Assembly (NCBI GenBank): GCA_022457155.1
Contig: JAJGOT010001002.1
Location: 1 to 64,000, forward strand
Direction: 5' to 3'
DNA: 64,000 bases
Source of the DNA: Cladopsammia gracilis
Taxonomy: Eukaryota; Cnidaria; Anthozoa; Scleractinia; Dendrophylliidae
Below, one piece after another: positions 9,734 to 19,606 of the stretch. Within the stretch, counting starts at the first letter, position 1. Every line of letters begins with the position of its first letter. The notes under the pieces are model-generated. The model worked only from the letters and a program-made list of their open reading frames with translations, was not told the origin of the DNA and made no database searches. The translations under genes were made by a program, and so were the position numbers.

Positions 9734-10448
9734 TTATGTGTTGGATCATCTGCATACTGTGTAATAATTCGGCTTATAGTTGACAAAAGATTTGACTCTT
9801 CACTTCTGGGTGGCATCTTTCTCTTCGCTTTTTGACTTGGTTCAGCTAGAGTTGGTTCAGTTGGTTCAGCTAGAGTTGGTTCAGCTAGTTGGTTCAGTTG
9901 GTTCAGCTAGAGTTGGAAGAGTTGGTTCAGATGGTGTTGGACTTGCTAGAGATGGAGTAGTTCCCAAACTGGTGGTTGTGTCATTATTGGTTCAGTGTGT
10001 GACTGAGTTGAAATTGAAGGTCCAAAAGCTAAATCCATTGTTGTTCCATGGGATAATCTTTTCGAATATAATAAAGTAGCTTATTAGAAGGTGAAAGGCT
10101 TTCAAAATCTTCTTCGCTCAGCTCAGCCCCCTCTGCCTGGCTCATTTCACCCCAATTTGAAAGCGAGCTGTGTGAAGATGAAGCGACTGAAGGGAGCCTC
10201 GAAGAGGAAGGTGAAATGTGAAGTGATGGCATGAGAGAACTTTGACGAGAACTCTGATGAGAACCAACTGGTTCAACCACACTTAAAACATCCAGTTTCT
10301 TCGTCACGGGATTCAACATCTTTTCATATGAAGTTGTCTTCATTTCTTCCTCAATCTTTCTCCGCTTGAAAGCATTCAAGATTCCTTGAGATTGGTCAGC
10401 TTTTGCTTCTTTCACAGAGGCAAGTTCTGCCCATTTCTTTATCGACAT
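9685..10448 (-). pseudogene. Ser-rich and Pro/Glu-repeat protein (unit A copy frameshifted)
   Basis: The intact version in units B and C is 255 residues. Order: a basic helical start (MSIKKWAELASVKEAKADQ), a Ser-rich region (about 75-115), an acidic patch, and a degenerate repeat of T-L-A-E-P-T-E-P type (about 175-210) before a basic C-terminus. Start chosen at the ATG at 10448; the frame extends to TTG only 3 bp from the ATPase ATG. Here single-base losses near 9889, 9958 and 10042, including one in the repeat, break the frame. Low-complexity composition gives no family; a scaffold or virion-associated role is only a guess. Confidence 0.6.
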
Positions 10449-10469
10449 TTTTCTTTCATATGACAAAAA

Positions 10470-11126
10470 ATGCGTTTCTCAAACTTTGACTTTCTCTCTC
10501 AATCAACTGGAGCAGAATCAATCAAACCCCCGTTCCAACAAATCCATCCCGCTATGCCAAGTGAATCCTTCCGAATGCTTATCTGCGGGCCTTCCAATTG
10601 TGGGAAGACAAATGTGCTTCTGAATATGCTCTATCACCTTCTCTTCTTCGATGAAATCATTCTTTTCGCAAAGAACCTTCACCAAGATAAGTATGTGGGA
10701 CTTTTGAAGGATTTTCAAACACGCGCCAATCCAGTTGCAGGTTATGAAGTTATCACACCTTTCTCCAAATGCGTTCCGCTGAAAGATTTGTTTCAAGATG
10801 CCGAAGGTCAACGAGTTGTGATTTTCGATGACTTTGCCTGTGACAAGAATCAGGATGAAATGATCAACTGGTTCTTCAATGGGCGACATTGCAACTGCAG
10901 CATAATTTATCTTGCCCAAAGATTTTTCAAAGTGCCGAAAGATATCAGAGACAATTGTTCCCATTTTTGCATATTCCGATTTCCCCCAAAAGATTGCAAA
11001 CGAATCGCTGATGAGTTGGGGATAGATCCAAGCAAGTTGACTGAAGCAACCAAAAATGATTTCTCCTTTCTCTTTGTGGATCAACCACGAAAGAAGCTGT
11101 TGAAAAACTTTGATGAGGAGATTTAA
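10470..11126 (+). CDS. ATP: Genome-packaging ATPase (FtsK/HerA, A32-like)
   Basis: 218-residue P-loop ATPase that would pump the genome into the capsid. Walker A is GPSNCGKT (residues 40-47), Walker B is RVVIFDDF with the acidic pair D120-D121, and CSIIYLAQRFF downstream fits the sensor/arginine region of A32-like ATPases. Length is in the usual 200-260 range for Polintons. It is divergent from the Pro/Glu-repeat gene, with a 21-bp gap between ATGs (10449-10469) holding any shared promoter. Two bases after its TAA, fibre gene 1 begins. Confidence 0.93.
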   Translation: MRFSNFDFLSQSTGAESIKPPFQQIHPAMPSESFRMLICGPSNCGKTNVLLNMLYHLLFFDEIILFAKNLHQDKYVGLLKDFQTRANPVAGYEVITPFSKCVPLKDLFQDAEGQRVVIFDDFACDKNQDEMINWFFNGRHCNCSIIYLAQRFFKVPKDIRDNCSHFCIFRFPPKDCKRIADELGIDPSKLTEATKNDFSFLFVDQPRKKLLKNFDEEI

Positions 11127-11127
11127 A

Positions 11128-12195
11128 ATGGGACATTTAAATGAATCAAAGGAAGATGCGGAAAATTCAGACATTGCATCGCTCCAGGACTCGCTTCGCT
11201 CACTTCAAAAGTCGATTGACACACTTGCCACAATTCACTATGTGGATTCAAGTTCAATTTTTCCTGGAGGTTGAATCACAGGAGATGTGGACATGAACAC
11301 GAATAAAATCACAAATCTTTCCACTCCCGTGGATGAATTTGATGTTGCGACAAAGGAATATGTGGACAAGACAGTTGCGGAATCTGGGCTCTTGTCAATT
11401 CTTTCCGCAGCAACTTCAACCTATGTGGATGCCTTCATCAATGAAAATGCAGACTGTTTCTATTCAGTTGATCGACAATCGGACGTTGAGTTACAGAAGG
11501 GAGGCTCGAGAAAGATCAAGTTGTTGATTGACCACACTCTCTCCGGTCTTGATGCATCTCAAAGCGAAAAAAGTGAAAGACCACTTCTGTCGATGCAGAA
11601 AAATGCCAAAAGATTTTTCATGACTTTCGATGGTGTTATTGATAAGTTGATTTCAGACATAACCTCAATCCCCAGGGTGGAGCTGCAGATATTGTGAACA
11701 TTTTCATCTTGTTCCGACTTGCTTCATTCAATGGTTCATATTATAACCTTCGAAATGGTTTGTTTGGACACGACAACGGAGAATGGGATAAATTCGTGTG
11801 CTTCAAAGATAATGGAAATTTGGTGATTTCTGGAATGGATGGAAAGGATTTCGAGGAGATTGGCAATTATCCTCCAAAAGCTGATCTTTCCATCCTCAAT
11901 GCTTGGCATTGCCTTTCAATTCACTGGATCGTGTCGAATTCATCTCAACCTGTCAGCAGTTGTTGGGTGAATGGGAAAAAGTTGAAAAACTTCACTGCAT
12001 CTACTTCCCCAGGAGCCAACACAATGGTCTTTGGGGACATAAATCCAAACACAACCGTTCCACTTCATGGAGAATGTTCAACTCTTTGTGCTTTATAAGG
12101 GGCGAAGCTTGTCTGACAATGTGATTAAAGCGCATCACATGATGATTTGCAAAAGATTTGGTGTTGATCACGACGAAATTACATTTGGTGAATGA
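11128..12195 (+). pseudogene. Fibre gene 1 with lamin-G/ConA-like domain (broken)
   Basis: About 355 codons. The N-terminus has GHLNESKEDAENSDIASLQD with a Leu-rich helix, then a fibre repeat GDVDMNTNKITNLSTPVD...ATKEYVDK, as in phage and Polinton tail fibres. The C-terminal part (about 170-355) has the pattern of a concanavalin/lamin-G sandwich: W-x-C-L-x-I-H-W, SSCWVNGKKLKNF, MVFGDIN, HGNVQLFVLYKGRSLS. This suggests glycan or host-surface binding (inference). An in-frame TGA at 11272-11274 splits off the first 48 codons in all units. Unit A also has a base lost near 11661 and one gained near 12066. The stop overlaps fibre gene 2 as ATGA. Confidence 0.75.
11190..11206. repeat. Dispersed CTCGCTTCGCTC motif tract
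   Basis: In-frame tract in fibre gene 1 (reads DSLRSLQKS), sharing about 20 nt with the tract in the LINE-interrupted gene at 9553-9580 on the opposite strand. Confidence 0.55.
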
Positions 12196-13176
12196 AAATG
12201 GGAATTTACAATGAAAAACCAGAGGAAAGTGACTCAGAGATTCTCATGCGACTTCGAATTCTTGAACAGCGTGGACCAAGTGGAGGCATGCAACTTTCTC
12301 AAGGAAATTGGAATGCTGAAGGTCATAAGTTGTCCCATCTTGCACAGGGAACAGAGAATGCCGATGCAGTCACAAAGCATCAACTGGAAGTGCGTTTGTC
12401 AACCAAAACCAACAAAGCAGATCGAATTGTTTTGACAGATCACTTGGATGCAAATTATCACGCCATCTTGAACGTTCAAACAGCGGGAGACAACGATGCC
12501 ATGTCGCTCTTCTCCGCCAAATCCATGTTTTTGACCACAAATGGAAATGTCTTTGATGCAAAGAATCAGTCAATTGATAACTTGAGGACTGATCGGAACA
12601 ACGATTCATCCGCTGTGAACATGTCCACTTTGAAAAGCTGGCGCCCAGATGCACCTCCTCCAACCCATGAAGTCACAAAGATTTAGATTTGAAACAGTTT
12701 CAATGTGATCAATGTGAAACAGAATGATCGGAGTTTCTATCGCACAAATTATGACACGCTCATGCCATTTGAGGATATTCGAAGAACTTTCTTGCCTCGG
12801 AATGAAATTTTCGCCATGGAAGTTGACTTGGATATGGGCCATCACAACATTTTCAACTTGAATGACCCGACGATATGCGCAAGCTGCAACGAAGGGTTAT
12901 GTGGATGCCGCCAGGGGTTTCGCTGGTGACATGGGTGGGAAGAAAATCACAAATCTCGGGGAACCAACTGAGTCAGATGATGCTGCAACGAAAAGTTTCG
13001 TGAATGTGAAAACAGCGCTTTGCCTCTCCAAATCTGGTGGAACAATGAGTGGGGAAATCGACATGGGTGGGATGAAAATCACAAAGGTTGGAACACCAAC
13101 TGATACAGATGATGCAGCGACAAAGGCAGATGTGGATGCCATCGGAAGTCAGATTCACTATGAACAATGTGGATGA
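12192..13176 (+). pseudogene. Fibre gene 2 with DxxGxKIxNL repeats (broken)
   Basis: About 328 codons of tail-fibre-like repeats. At least four ~30-residue modules are visible, the clearest being GGKKITNLGEPTESDDAATK and GGMKITKVGTPTDTDDAATK, each ending in a short helix (YVDA, FVNV, DVDA). Such modules form trimeric shafts in fibres. The frame breaks near 12680: here a lost base gives TAG at 12684-12686, while units B and C have a TAA at the same place; a further 2-nt loss lies near 12695. Unit A also has a small indel near 12876. The end overlaps fibre gene 3 by 17 nt. Confidence 0.75.
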
Positions 13177-14056
13177 ATCAAGTTCTGAGTCAAACATCAC
13201 AGATGTGGAAATTGATGATTTCGCGGGATCTCCGCATGAATTCAACAAGAAGGCATATGCATTCAAAGTTGCAAAGCAAGCTGACAATCGTTTCATCGGT
13301 CGACTTGGATTCAACTTTTTCATGCTTCCTGAGGAAGAGTTCACAATGTGCTTGGAATTTTTCCCATCCAAGATGACAGGTGCAACTGTGAATTGTGTGT
13401 CGACAGCTTTGAACGTGAAACGGCAAGCAAGCAAAACATTTTCAGGAGATGCACCGGTGCAACCAATGATCCGGTTAATCGTGCACGTGCACAAATGGCG
13501 GATTTCACCTCCAGAATATTTGATGGTTGACATGCATTGGACGGGAAGTGCTTCTGATCCAGTGAAGCAGGATGCGCATTTGATTGTCTATGGTGTGAAG
13601 GGAGATGTTTCGGATGTTCAATCTTCTGTTTTCGATTCCCCGTTTTCATTTGAGAATGAGAAAATGGTCATGCAAGCCAACTTGGACATGAATGGCCACA
13701 AAATCATTGGAAACAAATTTTGTGTGTTTGGTCACTTCCGCGTCAGTGACAACTCAAACTTTTTCCTGTTTGGTGTGAACAATTATTTGTTTTTTCCCCA
13801 TGGATGTGAAAATCGTGGGAGCAGCTATGGCACATATGAATCATTCATTGGCATCCAGAGTGGATGTGAATGTCGGATTGGAGGGAGACAGATATCCAGT
13901 GAATTGGCCTGGTAAGGGGGAGTCAAATTTGAATATGCTGTTGGAAATGGTGTGACTGTGCCAAAAATGAAAACTGTGAATTTCTTAGTTCAGAAAGGTG
14001 TGAAGTTGGGAAGAGATGATGTGGTTGTTTTGAGTTTGGTGTTTGAAATTATTTAG
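13160..14056 (+). pseudogene. Fibre gene 3, distal/knob-like protein (unit A frameshifted)
   Basis: 298 codons in the intact unit C copy. Starts MNNVDESSSESNITDVEIDD; the first half (to about 185) is a beta-rich domain with FFMLPEEEFTMCLEFFPS. A fibre-type module ANLDMNGHKIIGNKF follows, then a second beta-rich C-terminal domain ending VVLSLVFEII. It may be a separate distal fibre or knob, or the continuation of fibre gene 2 after a frameshift. In unit A an extra T near 13797 and a lost base near 13914 put a short central stretch out of frame and create a stop at 13913-13915. Confidence 0.65.
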
Positions 14057-14064
14057 TCTTCATG

Positions 14065-14082
14065 GCTCGCTTCGCTCACTCG
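14065..14082. repeat. Dispersed GCTCGCTTCGCTCACTC motif tract
   Basis: Lies where the convergent fibre gene 3 and the 184-aa gene meet, covering the stop region of the latter. Confidence 0.55.
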
Positions 14083-14630
14083 TCAACGGTTTCATATTCA
14101 TCGAATAAACTTGGAGTTGTGACAACTTGTGAAACAAGTACTTCATCAACAATGCATGTGACTGCGCGTCGTGAACCCAAGAAGATTTGTTTGAAAGTCA
14201 CAAACACATCTCCCTGCATTGTGTCAAAGTTGGGATGGAATTTGGTTTTGTGAGTTGCATCAGTTTGTTTCCAAAATTTTGTTTGCCAATCAACTTTCCC
14301 CCAAAGATTTCCATCTGCCAGAAGTTTGAAATCTTGCACACGGAAATCACTTCGTGCACCCATTTCGGATAGTTTAGATCTTTTATCGAGTGCTTGACCA
14401 ATCATCTTGGTTTTGATTTTCTTCATGAGGTGAAGATCTTCTTCGTTGAGTTTGATTTGGAGATTTTTGGTTTTCCAGTCTTTGTTTTCGAAGTTTTTCA
14501 TTTGAACTTGCTTGAAAAGGATTTGCAATGGTTTTCCATCCACCCATTGCAGGGGAACGATGAAACCGAATTTGATTCTTTTTGGTTTGCCAGATGAGAT
14601 TCTCGCGAGGTCAACTTGTTTGAAATTCAT
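14076..14630 (-). CDS. Hypothetical protein, 184 aa
   Basis: Intact in all three units. Basic N-terminal two-thirds with KPKRIKFGFIVPLQW and a Lys-rich helical middle; C-terminal part with KVDWQTKFWKQTDATHKTKF, DVFVTFKQIFLG and an acidic tail EYETVDE. Alternating beta strands, aromatics and the acidic tail are reminiscent of single-stranded DNA-binding proteins, but I cannot assign a family. ATG confirmed at 14628-14630, preceded by TATAAGAAAA. It diverges from the 116-aa gene across 30 bp. Confidence 0.55.
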   Translation of the reverse strand: MNFKQVDLARISSGKPKRIKFGFIVPLQWVDGKPLQILFKQVQMKNFENKDWKTKNLQIKLNEEDLHLMKKIKTKMIGQALDKRSKLSEMGARSDFRVQDFKLLADGNLWGKVDWQTKFWKQTDATHKTKFHPNFDTMQGDVFVTFKQIFLGSRRAVTCIVDEVLVSQVVTTPSLFDEYETVDE

Positions 14631-14660
14631 TTTTCTTATAAATTTTATTTTTCAAAGAAA
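14631..14660. promoter_or_regulatory. Divergent AT-rich promoter candidate
   Basis: Thirty bases between two divergent ATGs. Toward the minus gene it reads TATAAGAAAA-ATG. Toward the plus gene, TTTATTTTTCAAAGAAAATG (14644-14663) is repeated exactly, in the opposite orientation, in front of the HTH-like gene (15513-15532). Promoter function is inferred from recurrence and position. Confidence 0.4.
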
Positions 14661-15011
14661 ATGAGAAACTTGAATGAAAATTTTCTGCGAATTGAAGATG
14701 TTGAATCTGTTTCGCCAATCTCCCAAGAGATTCCATGGGATGAACGCCAAATTGAATTGGCAAATCTCTTGGGAGAAGATTTTGAAGATTGTGAATTAGA
14801 AATGCGTAGTCAAACACTTCATAACATTGATGCTGTTCCTGTTGTGACTTTGGTGGAACGATGGCGAGAGTTGGAAGAGTTGACCATGGGTGATCCACAA
14901 AGAATGGTGTTGATACGATCTTGGGCAGCACAATGGCCGCGAGAATTGACTGATCTGGATAACTTCTTGTTCCCAAATGGGTTGGAGACTGTCATATGTG
15001 GAAGAGGTTGA
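14661..15011 (+). CDS. Hypothetical acidic protein, 116 aa
   Basis: Starts MRNLNENFLRIEDVESVSP. Acidic and probably helical, with ERWRELEELTMGDPQRMVL and WPRELTDLDNFLFPNG. Start chosen at the ATG after the shared AT-rich motif; the upstream extension has only a TTG. Convergent with the HTH-like gene, 27 bp between stops. Intact and the same in all units; no family recognised. Confidence 0.5.
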   Translation: MRNLNENFLRIEDVESVSPISQEIPWDERQIELANLLGEDFEDCELEMRSQTLHNIDAVPVVTLVERWRELEELTMGDPQRMVLIRSWAAQWPRELTDLDNFLFPNGLETVICGRG

Positions 15012-15038
15012 TTTCGTTTCCAATGGAAATGAAACACT

Positions 15039-15515
15039 TCATGGTTGTTCAATAGGTAAATAATAAATTCCCTTCGTTCTTTTTCTATCATCCAACTCAG
15101 CCACTTTGCGCCCTTCTCCCGCTGTATTTTAGCCATCATCTTCAACCTCTTCATTCGATCAATACATTTCTCTAAATCCTCCGATAACCAATTCACTTGA
15201 TGATAAATCATGCTGATCAAGGAAATGCTTTTTCTTTCTGAGGAGTTGATTTGCGAAAAGCGTTCGCGTGATTCCAAACTTTGCTTCAATCTGTTCAATG
15301 GAGAAAAAATCTTCACCATCAATCTGGGCAAATGGAGTTGATTCTTCTTTTTGAATGATAAATCTTTGCCCATCGGATCTTCTTCTATAGTTTGGATTTT
15401 CTCTTTTGAGGACATCGAGAATGTGAGAAGATGGAATGCCTGTTTGTTCATTCGCATCTTTGAAAGTAATGAAAAATTGTTTTTCTTTGCCAACCTCCTG
15501 AATTGAAAACTTCAT
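15039..15515 (-). pseudogene. HTH-like protein (unit A frameshifted)
   Basis: The intact unit B copy has 159 residues. Two helix-turn-helix-looking segments follow each other: FKDANEQTGIPSSHILDVLK (about 18-37) and FSIEQIEAKFGITRTLFANQ (about 69-88), then a Lys/Arg-rich coiled region. The first resembles NUMOD1-type DNA-binding helices, suggesting a DNA-binding or regulatory role (inference). In unit A a 2-nt loss near 15199 and a 1-nt loss near 15104 break the second half. Divergent from the polymerase gene, with 29 bp between ATGs. Confidence 0.5.
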
Positions 15516-15544
15516 TTTCTTTGAAAAATAAAATTTGAAAGAAA
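15516..15544. promoter_or_regulatory. Divergent promoter candidate, polymerase/HTH gene
   Basis: A 29-bp AT-only-like spacer, nearly palindromic at its ends (TTTCTTT ... AAAGAAA), with each ATG directly abutting AAAGAAA. It shares the TTTATTTTTCAAAGAAAATG motif with 14644-14663. This is probably the control region for both genes. Confidence 0.4.
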
Positions 15545-15660
15545 ATGAATAGTTTGAGTTTGAAACAAATGAGATCAGTTGCTTTGAAATTTGGTTTGGA
15601 AGGATGGGAACATATTCGGAAAAAAAGTGAAATGTTGGAATTTTTAGATTGGGAATCAAG

Positions 15661-15711
15661 GCGAGTGAAGCGAGCAGAGCGAGCAAGCGAAGCGCTGCGA
15701 AGCGAGAGGCG
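15661..15711. repeat. Dispersed GCGAAGCGAG motif tract inside polymerase
   Basis: GC-rich tract with repeated GAAGCGAGC/GAGCAAGCGAAGCG words, in frame in the polymerase N-terminus where it encodes RVKRAERASEALRSERR. Its base composition is unlike the surrounding AT-rich coding sequence and it looks like an inserted repeat. Confidence 0.65.
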
Positions 15712-16560
15712 AATGAGAAATTTACCTCCAAAACATATCCATCTCCTGGAAAAACGTTGGAGAGAAAGAGGATTGGAGAAAGTCTTGCGTCTTGCGAGAA
15801 ATGTGGATAGAAAGAAAGAAATTCGTCAAAATCTCGCTGTTTTGAGAGGAATGGAATTGAAGCCAATGTTTGTGAAACGACAAGCTGCGTTAAAAGAGTT
15901 TGCGAGAGAATTTGTGATATTGAATAGTGAAGAAATATCTGATAGATGGGAAGATGAAAAGAAGAATCCATTTGGTGAAGGATTTGGTGGAACTCCTCAA
16001 GATATGTTTGAAATTGTGCAACTGGACGTGGAAAAGTTGTTGAAGGAGAATGTGAGAAATAAAGTCAAGTTTGTTTTGAAATGTTTGATGCAGAAAGCAA
16101 ATATGGCAACTGGAGAAACTGACATTATAAGCGCTGACTTTCACTCCGAAGTTGAAACGATTTTAGAAGGAAGTGATGTGAGAAAATTATTCACTCGAAT
16201 GACTGAAAGGGTTCAAGAGAATTTTGCGAACTTTTTAAGGAAAGGCAGCAACTGGCAGTTTCTGAGATTTGAAGAATTGTCGAATTTCTTTGTGAGATTT
16301 CGACCGCTGAGAGGAAGAAGGTGGTTTCAACTTCCTAAAACACTTCAGAATAAGAAGGTGATTGTGAATATGAAGAATAAAGATGAGCAATGTTTCAAGT
16401 GGTGTGTGACACGAGCTTTGAATCCAGTTGAAAGGGATGAGGAACAAGTTACAAAGCTTCTGAGAAAGCAAAGTGAGAAGATTGATTGGGAGGGAGTTTC
16501 ATTTCCAGTCAAACTTGATAACATTGCAAAATTTGAAAGAAACAATCCAGGAATTGCTGT

Positions 16561-16584
16561 TTGGGTGTTTGGGTGTTTGGGTGG
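16561..16584 (+). repeat. Triplicated 8-bp word (TTGGGTGT) in polymerase
   Basis: TTGGGTGT-TTGGGTGT-TTGGGTGG. Coding continues downstream in a different frame (GWENEVVPLRQSEVEGG), so an 8-bp expansion probably caused the shared frameshift. Present in all units (39402-39425 and 62249-62272, approximately). Confidence 0.65.
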
Positions 16585-19500
16585 GAAAATGAAGTTGTGC
16601 CGTTGAGACAGTCAGAAGTGGAAGGAGGAAAACCTGTGGATTTGTTGCTGTTGCATAAACTACCCAAGTTAAAAGAAGGTGAAGAAAGAAAACTTGGGCA
16701 AAAGATTCAACCAAAGACTCATTATTGCTTGATTAAGAATATCAACTCACTGGTGCATGTGCAAGTCACCAAGCATAAACAAAGTGTTCATTGATGCAGA
16801 AGATGTTTGAATTTCTTTGGTTCTGCTCAGAAACTAGCATTGCATGAAAAAGCTTGTTCCCAGTTTGAATCTGTCAGAATTGATATGCCAAAAGAGGGAA
16901 GTTCGGTGAAGGGGGAGAATTTTCAAAGAAAGCAAAAGCATCCATTTGCAATATATGCTGATTTTGAGGCAAGATTAGTTCCAATAGAAAGAAAGAAACA
17001 ATCGGATGAGTTTTCTTTCACAGAAAAATTTCAGAAACACATTCCAGTTTCATATGCATTTCATGTGGTGAGTGATGTTGTGGAACGAGACCCAATTATC
17101 TTTAGAGCTGACACGGATGAAGAAGATGTTGAAGATCAATTTGTGAAAGATTTGGTTGAGGTTGTGCAGGGAATTCAAGACGAAGTGAAATTTCCCAAGA
17201 AGATGATTTTTGGGAAGGAAGAACGAAAAATATTTGAAAAAGCTAAAATTTGTTGGTTGTGTGAAGAAGAATTTGTGGCAAGTGACAAAATTGTTAGAGA
17301 TCATTGCCACTTCACAGGAATTCAGAGGTGCAGCGCATGAAACATGCAACCTCCAGTGTAGAAAGCCAAAATTCACCCACGTGTGTTTTTCCACAACTTG
17401 AAAAGCTATGATGCGCATTTCATTGTGAAAGCATTGGGAAGAATTCCAGGAGATATCACATGTTTACCAAATACTGAAGAAAAATTTATTTCTTTCACGA
17501 AGAAGATAGAGATGGGAAGATGGAAAGATGAGAATGGGAAAACGAGAATAGATTGGCATGAGATACGATTTCTGGATTCCTTTGGATTCATGTCACATGC
17601 ATTGAGAGATTTAGTGAATAATTTGACTGATGAAGAGTTGATTGAAACAAAACGTGTATTTGGGAAAGATTGGGGATTAGCAAGGCAAAAAGGAATATTT
17701 CCAAATGAGTGGTTAAATTCTGTGAAAAAGTTTCAAGAAGAAAGTTTGCCGGAAGAAGATGCATTCTTTTCCCAGTTAACTGGAGAAGGAGTGAGCAAGG
17801 AAGATATGGATCATGCAAGGAGAGTTTGGTTAGAAAGGAAAATGCAAAATATGGGAGATTTTCAAGATTTCTATTTGTTGTCAGATGTTTCATTGTTAGC
17901 TGATGTGTTTGAAGGATTCAGGAAAATTTGTCGAAAACACTATGACTTGGATCCAGCTTGGTTTTATACATCACCTGGGCTGGCTTGGGATGCTGCCTTG
18001 AAGACAAAAGGAGTAAAAGTTGAAATGGCAGATGCAACGGTGGAGAAAAGAAGAGTTGAATTGGAACTGCTGACAGACCCAGACATGTTGCTGTTCTTTG
18101 AAGGTGGAGTCCGTGGAGGAGTTTCCACGATATTTCATAGAAGAACGCAAGCAAACAATAAGTATATGGGAGATGATTTTGATCCAAAGAAAGAGTCAAA
18201 GTTTCTCCCATATTGGGATGCAAATAGCCTTTATGGATGGGCAATGACAAAACCCTTGCCAGTTGGAGCATTCGAGTGGATGAGTGAAGAAGACTTGGAG
18301 AAGTGGATAGAAATTCCTTGTGTGGTTGAAGTGGATGTGGATATTCCAAAAGATCTGCATGACAAGTTCAATGATTTTCCACCTTTGCCAGAAAGAATAA
18401 GAAAGAATGGAGTTGAGAAGCTCATTCCAAACTTGTGGAATAAGAGAGGAATGATTGTACATTATAGTATTTTGAAACAAGCTTTGGAATTAGGTTGTGT
18501 GCTGAAGAAAGTGTGGAGAGGTGTGAAATTTAAGGAAGAATGTTGGATGAAAGAGTTCATTGAATGCAATGCAGCGTTGAGAAAAAATTGTCAAAATAAT
18601 TTTGAGAAGGAGTTTTTCAAGTTGATGAACAATTCTGTGTATGGGAAAACAATAGAAAACATCAGGAAAAGAAAAGATATTTATTTAGTGAATTATGAGA
18701 GAAAATATGCGAAGTTGACTGTATACAACCATATTTGATGAAGATTTGGTGGCAGTTCACATGAAAAGAACCAAGATGAAGTTTGATAAACCAGTTTATG
18801 TGGGTCAAGCTATTTTGGACATTTCCAAGACATTGATGTATGACTTTCACTATAACTATGTGAAGAAAAAGTGGAAAGAAACACAATTGTGTTTCACAGA
18901 TACTGATTCCCTGTTGTATGAGATTAAAACAGATGATTTGTTTGAGGATATTGCTGGAGATGTAGAAAAATATTTTGATACTCAGGATTTAAAGAAGATC
19001 ACCCCAAAGTAAAAGATGGAACAATTGAGTTGAGGTATAAAAAAGATCTTGGGTTTATGAAAGATGAAACAAATGGAAAACAAATTGTGGATTTTGCGGC
19101 GTTGCGAGCAAAGTGCTATTCCTTCCTGGTGCAAGGAGGAGGAGAAATTAAAAAGTGCAAAGGAGTGGTGAAGAAAGTTGCGGAGAAAAGAATCACTCAT
19201 GCAGATTATGTGGAATGTTTGATGAGTGGTGATTCACAGATGAGGAAAATGAATTGTCTCCGGAGTGAAAAGCATGAGATTTCAACGTTGACAGTGAACA
19301 AAATAGCTTTGAGTGCAAATGATGACAAGAGGTTTGTGCGTGAAGATGGTGTGTCAACAAGGGCTTGGGGGCATTATGAAGTGGAAGAAAAGCAAAAGAA
19401 AGAAAAAGAGAAAAGTGGAAAAGAAATGAAAACCGATGAGATGTGAAAGCTGAACTGCTTGAAAAGAAAAGAAAACAAATTGTGAGATTCATGAAGAAGA

Positions 19501-19606
19501 AGGAAAAAGCTGGAACAGCTGTGGAAATGTTATTTTTGACAAAGAAAATATATGTCAGAAGAGGAACTGAAAGCAATGAATGTTAAACGCTATGGTGAGT
19601 ATGCAA

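Noticed and set aside
10518..11174. Long minus-strand frame opposite the packaging ATPase
   Set aside because: Mirror of the ATPase codon pattern; breaks whenever the ATPase is shifted and has no motifs.
11128..14056. Bacteriophage tail-fibre region, suggesting a prophage
   Set aside because: The fibre modules resemble phage fibres, but the surrounding Polinton genes, LINE with poly(A) tail and satellite point to a eukaryotic genome.
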